Origin: Zanthoxylum bungeanum
Lineage: Eukaryota > Streptophyta > Magnoliopsida > Sapindales > Rutaceae
Direction: 5' to 3'
Assembly (NCBI GenBank): GCA_019454045.1
Contig: SKCR01032783.1
Span: 1 to 64,000, forward strand
DNA: 64,000 nucleotides
The notes under the pieces are model-generated. The model was not told the DNA's origin. It made no database searches and saw nothing but the letters and a program-made list of their open reading frames with translations. Within the stretch, counting starts at the first letter, position 1. Each line of letters begins with the position of its first letter. Positions 57,829-64,000 of the stretch are shown piece by piece. Made by a program: the position numbers and the translations under genes.

Positions 57829-59908
57829 AAGGTTGAGCATGAAAATGTTTAGGGCTTAAAATTTGGGTAAAATGATTTTGAGCATGAATATGAAATTGGA
57901 TGATTTAATATGCTTAATTGATATTTTGTGGATGATTGATTGAATCAATTTGATGAAATTGTGTTTGGAACATTTTTTTCCCCAAAATTTCTTGCTTGGC
58001 CGAGAATGTCAATGTGCCCTATGTCTTGGAATTTTTTGATTTTTGATCATTGAATGACTTGAATCAATTGGGAATGTTGATTTAATATTGATTGTGGATT
58101 CAATTGGATTGAAATCGAAATCGATTTAAAATTCCCTATGATTACCGAGAATGATATAGCATGTATTGGGTTTGATTTTTTGTTAAATTGTGTTGGACAC
58201 TATTTGATGTAGATGAGCATGATTAATTGTACAAATTTGGTGTTTTGGAAATATTGATTTGGGTAATTAATAATGATATACACTTTATGTAATTAAATTG
58301 GGAATTTGGAATTTTTGTAATTTAATTATGTTGGGCCTAATTTTGGAAATTTGCTTTTAAAGTTGTTATTGGGCTTATTGGGCTTGGTTGTACCAAGTTG
58401 GGTTTAGGCTAAATTGGTTGGATCCAATTGGGCCCAAAACCGCTTCCATAAAGCCCAAATGCGACTAATGGACCTTTAAAGTTTAATTGGGCCTAATGGG
58501 CCTAAATTGATTTATGGGCTTATGGGGTAACTCCTTGATTGGATTTTGGTTATTCGGTTTGACCTGAGTTGACCAAAAGTCCACGCCTTAAGAAATTAAT
58601 TAAAAGCCCATTGGACTTTAATTGAATTGACGTTGGACGTTAATCAGGCTTTGAGACCCGTAACGATTAAATTTGGAATTTATGTCGTAAAAGGTTTATT
58701 ATTAAAGTGTAATGTTTAATTTGAAATTAAATAGCGAATTAGTATTAAATACAAATTGAATTGGATTTAATTATGTAGTTTAATTTAATTCGAGAATTCG
58801 TACTTTGAGTACTTATTCGCAAAACGAGTTTGACTCGAGCAAAATCAAATCGTTGTTTGAACATTGGATGATCAATAATTATCAGATTAATTAATTTCAT
58901 TAGATTGATTGATAACATGCTTGTGTGAATACATGGTTGCGATGCATGAATAATGTATATCGGATGGATATTAGAAGGGTGGGGCAATTTTAGAAATTGT
59001 TGTAATAAATTTGATTTATTAATTGGACCTACGTGTCCAGCCTTATCACATCTTTATTCTTTGTATTCTCTTCTCACCTATTCCCCTCAATGTAAATGAG
59101 GTTTCTTTAGAAGTGTAGTGTAACAGGTAGAAGTAATACATGTGCTAGCGGGAGAGAGAAAGGGAGATATTTGATCTAGGATCAATGTGTAAAGTATCCA
59201 TCCGCATATCATTATTATTTATTTATACGTGCTTTATTATGTGTTTAGAATGCATGTTTAAGGGTGTATGATGATGAGACCTTAACAAAGATAAAAAAAA
59301 TTGGTTGCCAATTTGCACTCGAAAAACCCTCGCAAAATATTAAGCGTTTTTCCTTCCATTGAGTGATTCTCACTCAAGATCCGAGACTGGCATTGGTTTG
59401 TTGGCCAAAGTCAAGGCATTTTTCCGTCGAGGATGTGTTTGAATCACGAAGGCTTTGTTCTATATTGGTGTCTTGTCCAAGTTGTGGTTTGTTGGCCAAA
59501 GTCAAGACCACTTCTTGTCCATCGACATTGATTACGAAGCTTTCCATGGTCAATGGGTCACGCTTAACTGGGGTCATTAAGTTTGTTGTGCCAAAGCCAA
59601 GGCTTAGTTGATTCAGAGGAAAAAGGTTAGGTAATATATTGGATATATTGGCATATATAAGATATATGTTTCGGACTTGGATGTCCCCCTACTGGATCTA
59701 GGAATTGGATTGGATCCAATTGATCTTAGAGATCTACCTAGTTAATTATCATACAATTTGTTGGCCAAAGTCAAGATTGTGTGATATTTGACGGGATCCT
59801 AGCCCGCTAGGAAACACGGTTTCCCGAGTACTCGACAGAGGGTTAGAGGCTCGCCGAAAAATAGTGGGAGGCAAGAATTAAATTTGCAATATTCGTTTAA
59901 TTACTTGC
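57829..59908 (+). other. A4 internal region, non-coding, cut by T3
   Basis: A second copy of the family A internal region, aligning with 53760-55833. The 18-bp motif recurs at 59398, 59489 and 59758. It stops at TTACTTGC (59908), where T3 begins; A3 continues CCATACGCGC at this place. CTTGC (59904-59908) is the candidate target duplication of T3. Confidence 0.87.
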
Positions 59909-61208
59909 TGACCGGCGTAAACACACGCGTATAACGCAAGCGCACGTATCGTTCAAGTAGTATAAAAATATCGATCCCACGAGGAGTTAATTCCTACTAT
60001 TGTTATTAATTATTGAATCTATTTATTTACAGATATCTAATTGAGAGAGAAGAGAATGATTACTTGATTGATTTGATTGATTGTAGAATTGCTAAATAAA
60101 TAAAAAGACAAAAGAAAATACTAAAGAAAATAACAAAAGACACAAAGATCTAGGGTTGTGAATCATTCTAATATCATTTAAAAGATGAAGTGGTTATTTC
60201 ATGTTTGTGTAATAAATCAGTTTACTAACCTGGAACACTAAATTATGCAAAAGCCTTTGTCGATGGCCAGACGCAAATACCCAGTTTAACCCAATTGAAC
60301 CATAAGCTTATGTCAACTAAATTATCTGGATTCATTAAGTTTAAGTTCCAATTATGGCTACCCCCGCCCGACGGGTATATGTCTATCCTGTAAGGAAATC
60401 TATTAAAGGGTTATCTATCCTCAAAGAAGATCGTGGGCTATTAAGTCTAAGGCTGAAACCTAAAATCCCTATGTCTAGTTCATTTTAGATTTACCACATC
60501 AATCTTATTGGTGATCAGACAACAAGAAGCATTAAGCTTAAGACTTAATAAGTAAACCTTTAAATTACCCAAACTATAAAATAACCCCTTATAAACCGGT
60601 GATATTAGAATTCATCACAACCCCAGATAACTAACATATAACTAGGGCTAATAAAAACTTAAAAGTAAAAGACATAAAGTAAAAATGCTGAAAAGTAAAA
60701 GACATAAAGTAAAATCTGAAAAGTAAAATAAAATAAAATGCTAAGGTAAAAGCAATTACTTTTACTATTTACTATTTTAGATATCTCCCATAAAATAATA
60801 TATAAACTTGTGGCAATATTACCAACCGACCAATCTGGCGGTATCCTTTATTAGTCAGGTTTAAACCAGATTAAAATGAATTACCAACCGACCAATCTGG
60901 CGGTATCCTTTTTAAGTCAATATTTTAAATAGTGAATATATTATTTTTAAGGGAGATTAATCTAAATAGTAACAGTAAAAGAATTACCTTTCACCCTAGC
61001 TGGGGAAGTTACCTCCTCATGGTGAATAGTAAAAACTGTAAAAAGTAAAAAAAAAAAATTACTATATTAACAAAACGTAATTAAAATTATTTACAAAACT
61101 AAAAACTAAAAAAAAACTAAAAACTAAAAGAAACTAGAGAGAGAAACTCTCTCTTTACATTAAAGAGATGAGAGAGAGTGGTGCCTCTAAAACTGAAATC
61201 TCGAGCTC

Positions 61209-61216
61209 AATTTATA
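61209..61216 (-). promoter_or_regulatory. TATA box of LTR T3
   Basis: TATAAATT on the minus strand in CCTATAAATTG, about 65 bp past the last ACGTGGC in LTR sense. Confidence 0.6.
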
Positions 61217-61282
61217 GGCGCGGATAGGCATCGGGCGTCGCGACGCTGAGACCTTTGGGGTCGCTACGCCAGCTTCTGTCGA

Positions 61283-61725
61283 CGTGGCACGCTCTGGTTC
61301 GTCGGTTGTAGATTCTAGATAAGATGATAAGGTGACACGTGCCGAGGTTGTTGGAGACTCAATTATTATGACACGTGGCGGCTTCTGATTGGTCGGCTAG
61401 ATTCTTATCTGCCACGTGTCAGATAAGGATTAGATAGCCAATAATTGATACTGACGTGGCGGTGACGTGTCGACCGTGGGAAAGGGACTGTCGGCATCGT
61501 AGGATTGTGACACATGGCACTTCCTGATTGGCTGATGATGATGTGGCGGTGAGGTGGCAGTTTGACTTGGTCAACCTAGTGATGTGGCTGATGACGTGGC
61601 AATGACATGGAGTGACACGTGGCACACGTGGCGATGATGACTGTCGGCACCGTCGGATGATGACACGTGGCACGACACATTTTAGCAGATCGTCTGTGAT
61701 GGTGACACGTGGCACGGCGCAAGTT
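61283..61725 (-). promoter_or_regulatory. Array of ABRE/G-box motifs in the U3 part of LTR T3
   Basis: Repeated ACGTGGC and ACGTGTC cores, many as GACACGTGGCA, in the same position relative to LTR start and TATA box as in T1 and T2. Confidence 0.6.
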
Positions 61726-62021
61726 AGCAAAATCAAACTTTTCTCAGATTTTGATTTGTGGACCCGGCGCACGTTAGCACTGTTCGGCGCATGTTAGGCG
61801 TCGCGACGCTGAAGGTCTTGGCGTCGCGACGCGAGAAATTACCAAAATGCCCTTTTCGTCCAATTTTCACTGTTTTGGCCCAAATCACCTCCAGAGTGTC
61901 CTGAAACTTTATTTATCTACAAAATAACACAAAACATATCAAATTATTCACAAAACTCAAGAAACTATACAAAATATTAGGTTAAATGAGTGGGAAATAG
62001 TGATAGATTTACCACTCATCA

Positions 62022-62593
62022 CACCCCCAAACCTAACATTTTGCTAGTCCTCGAGCAAAACTCAAAATAAAATAACATAATAAAATTTAACTAAGCCACT
62101 TTCGTAGGGATCACGGTTGCATTTAGCGTATGCAACAAGCCTTTAAACCCTAGGTGTCCATAGTGGACGAGTTGTAGTCTTGTGAGGGTTTACATCAATG
62201 ATACCCACAAACATTTTACAAAAGTAAAAGGTAGTAAAACTAATGCACACAAAAGCAAAAAGACAAGCGAAAAGAGAATAAAGAAGTTAGTGACTAATCA
62301 GGTGAAACTTCTACTCCAAGTTACTAGTTATTTTGTTTCTTTCTAAATTACTGAATAAGTAAATTCTCCGATTATTTTTACCATTCTTCATATATACAGC
62401 CAACAAATTAATAAACAACTCATTTTTGCCCACAACAGTCATAAGTGCAGTTGATAAGAGAGTAATATTTTTGTCCTAAATTTCTATCAGATTTCACACT
62501 TTATTGCAGCAATGGAATAATTTTTCTGATTTTTCTGATTTTTTTCTTTGATTTTTTTTTCTATTTTTTATTTATATACAATATCTTCCATCT
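62022..62593 (-). other. Polypurine tract and 3' internal end of T3
   Basis: The minus strand reads GGTTTGGGGGTG (62033-62022) directly before the LTR, a polypurine tract. Just upstream is a hairpin-forming TTTTGCTCGAGGACTAGCAAAA. This context is typical of the 3' end of Athila/Tat-type gypsy elements. The rest has no coding domain and is cut at 62593 by A5. Confidence 0.75.
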
Positions 62594-64000
62594 TGTTGGA
62601 CAATTATGACCCATAGCATCACTATTTGTACAGATCACGGTGTTGTTGTACAAATTAACTCTGTTACAAAAGAGATTGCACTATTATCATTTGTGATTAG
62701 ATCACCTAGATATATAAATGATATGAGGTCCCTGTGATTTTTTCCTAGATTGAGAATGATATGAGACAGTATCAGTCCATGAAGGATAAATCATTAAATA
62801 TCCCTAGTGAGAGTATTATCGAGATTGGACATCGATAAATACGTAAAAGACTAGTATTACACTTATGCGCATTGTGAGGGCACGACGACATAGTTCTCTT
62901 ATATTTGGGTATATGATACTCATGCAAGTGTAATAGGAGGTTGTGTTTTACCGATGGTACGGAAACACCTTCGCTCTGGATAAGACCCCCTCGGAATTCC
63001 ATTGGTAGTATGACTATGTGTCTATGGAGTCCGAAATCAGGGTAGGTGTATTTGGTCTTAACCTGAGACTTGCACCGCTAATGCATACGACAATCAATAT
63101 ACTTTGGTTGAGGTCATCCAGGGCTATAACCGGTTGTGTGTACGCCAATTCTGGGTATATCGAGAATCGTAGTGTGTTGGGTGTGATGTCGAGATGGAAG
63201 TGTCACTCCAGTCATATGGAGTTGATGATCGCGCAGGGATACAGAACTGGTTCTCTATATAAGGTTGCAACCGTCGGGATAATATGACTTGGTCATGATT
63301 ATCCGATTTTAAAGAGACTAGTTGCTCGTAATCCGATATATGCTTCGTACGGGGCAGACACTATACCAGCCCTAGGCCTCGCATGTGATCATCCGATACT
63401 GGACAGAAATACGCAATACTACGTATACTACGCCTGATATATATCCTTTATTCCTGTAAGGATATTTCCGGTGAATTGGGGAGGCATGACACTTTGCTAG
63501 AAGCCAACCTTGTCTTGTAAATCGGTATAAACGTAGTACGATGTACTTACATGTTCGGATAGTCCGACGACCGAATTTACTGCCAACATATCCGGGGATC
63601 TCATTGGTCACTTCCCAAAGATTCACCGATGACGTATGACTCGCACTCTAAATTAATCTGGGATTAATTAGAAGAAAGAGAAAATTAATCTGGGATTAAT
63701 TGGGGAGATATTTTATCTGGGATAAAATATCATTTAAAGAGAGAGAACGATTAATTTGGAATTAATCGATATAATTAATATATTCGATATATAAACGAAA
63801 TTGGATTTCGACGCGGAATTAAAATTAGATTTTAATTCGGGCAAACGAGTTAATTTAGAATTAATTCGTTAGCGATGTGAATAGTGATTTCGCTAGGCGT
63901 AATCATTTAATTACGATGCAACGGAAAATTCGTTAATTTGGAATTAGCGAACCCGAGCCCGAGATTATTTACGAGCGCATTCGCATTTCGAATTCGAGCG
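62594..64000 (+). repeat. LTR of copia family A, copy A5 (cut by the window end)
   Basis: TGTTGGACAATTATGACCC onward, aligning with A3 51677 to about 53085. The palindrome run is at 63650-63900. Candidate target duplication CATCT (62589-62593). Whether it is a 5', 3' or solo LTR cannot be told. Confidence 0.9.

Larger units (their letters stand above)
59909..62021 (-). repeat. 3' LTR of gypsy family T element T3 (2113 bp)
   Basis: Runs from TGACCGGCG to ACCACTCATCA on the plus strand and is followed by the complement of a polypurine tract, so it is the 3' LTR of a minus-strand element. GGCGGTATCC repeats are at 60822-60910, TATA box at 61209-61216, ABRE/G-box array at 61283-61725 and GCGTCGCGACGC palindromes at 61237 and 61798. 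Confidence 0.92.

Noticed and set aside
1..64000. CRISPR-like arrays or a prokaryotic defence system
   Set aside because: The repeated units are within LTRs or transposon arms and lack uniform spacers. The window is plant nuclear DNA.

Overview
This window is nuclear DNA from a flowering plant, most likely a eudicot. It is AT-rich and about 85-90% of it is retrotransposon sequence. Two host genes or gene fragments lie on an island at about 19-28 kb. The signs of a plant are Ty1/copia elements primed by initiator tRNA-Met, Ty3/gypsy elements of the Tat/Athila type with a second RNase H, hAT elements with 8-bp target duplications, and a plant-type secreted matrix metalloproteinase with a plant-like short intron. 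I see no prokaryotic operon, CRISPR array, tRNA or rRNA.

Layout. (1) 1-7.25 kb holds the 3' end of a Ty1/copia element (family A, copy A1; pol remnant and a 1.9-kb LTR). It abuts a truncated gypsy LTR (family T, copy T1), which abuts a second copia remnant (B). (2) 7258-18918 is a complete but decayed Ty3/gypsy Tat-type element (G1) with a perfect 5-bp target duplication GTATG. Its 5' LTR is split by a solo LTR of family T (T2, 7526-9750), and its 3' region contains an LTR-like promoter/primer-site module. (3) 18.9-28.0 kb is the gene island. It holds a hAT transposase remnant, a 655-bp non-autonomous hAT element with a perfect 8-bp duplication, a tandem duplication, the intact two-exon matrix metalloproteinase gene (21420-22418), two copies of a dispersed repeat, a lone Mei2-type RRM fragment on the minus strand (23105-23386) and about 3.5 kb of unrecognised AT-rich DNA. 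(4) 28.0-36.2 kb is a second Tat-type element (G2, minus strand) with fairly intact RT-RNaseH-integrase but gag and protease deleted. (5) 36.2-51.6 kb: the right LTR of G2 is interrupted by an old copia element (D, plus strand). D is itself interrupted in its RT region by a full-length family A element (A2, minus strand, 37785-47886). (6) 51.7-64 kb: further family A elements (A3, A4, A5), A3 and A4 arranged as a tandem LTR-internal-LTR-internal array, with A4 broken by a third family T LTR (T3), whose internal region is in turn broken by A5.

The order of events can be read from the nesting. G2 and B are oldest. D and T1 came later, inside them. G1 went into a hAT remnant and was later hit by T2. 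Family A is the latest wave. The metalloproteinase is the only gene that looks fully functional: it has a TATA box, a good start context, a signal peptide, a cysteine switch, a catalytic zinc site and a clean intron. I did not find a clear new biological system. The best leads are an array of ABRE/G-box motifs directly before a TATA box in all three family T LTRs, the intron in a gene family usually described as intronless, the palindromic arrays inside G2 and family A LTRs, and the second LTR-like module carried inside G1.
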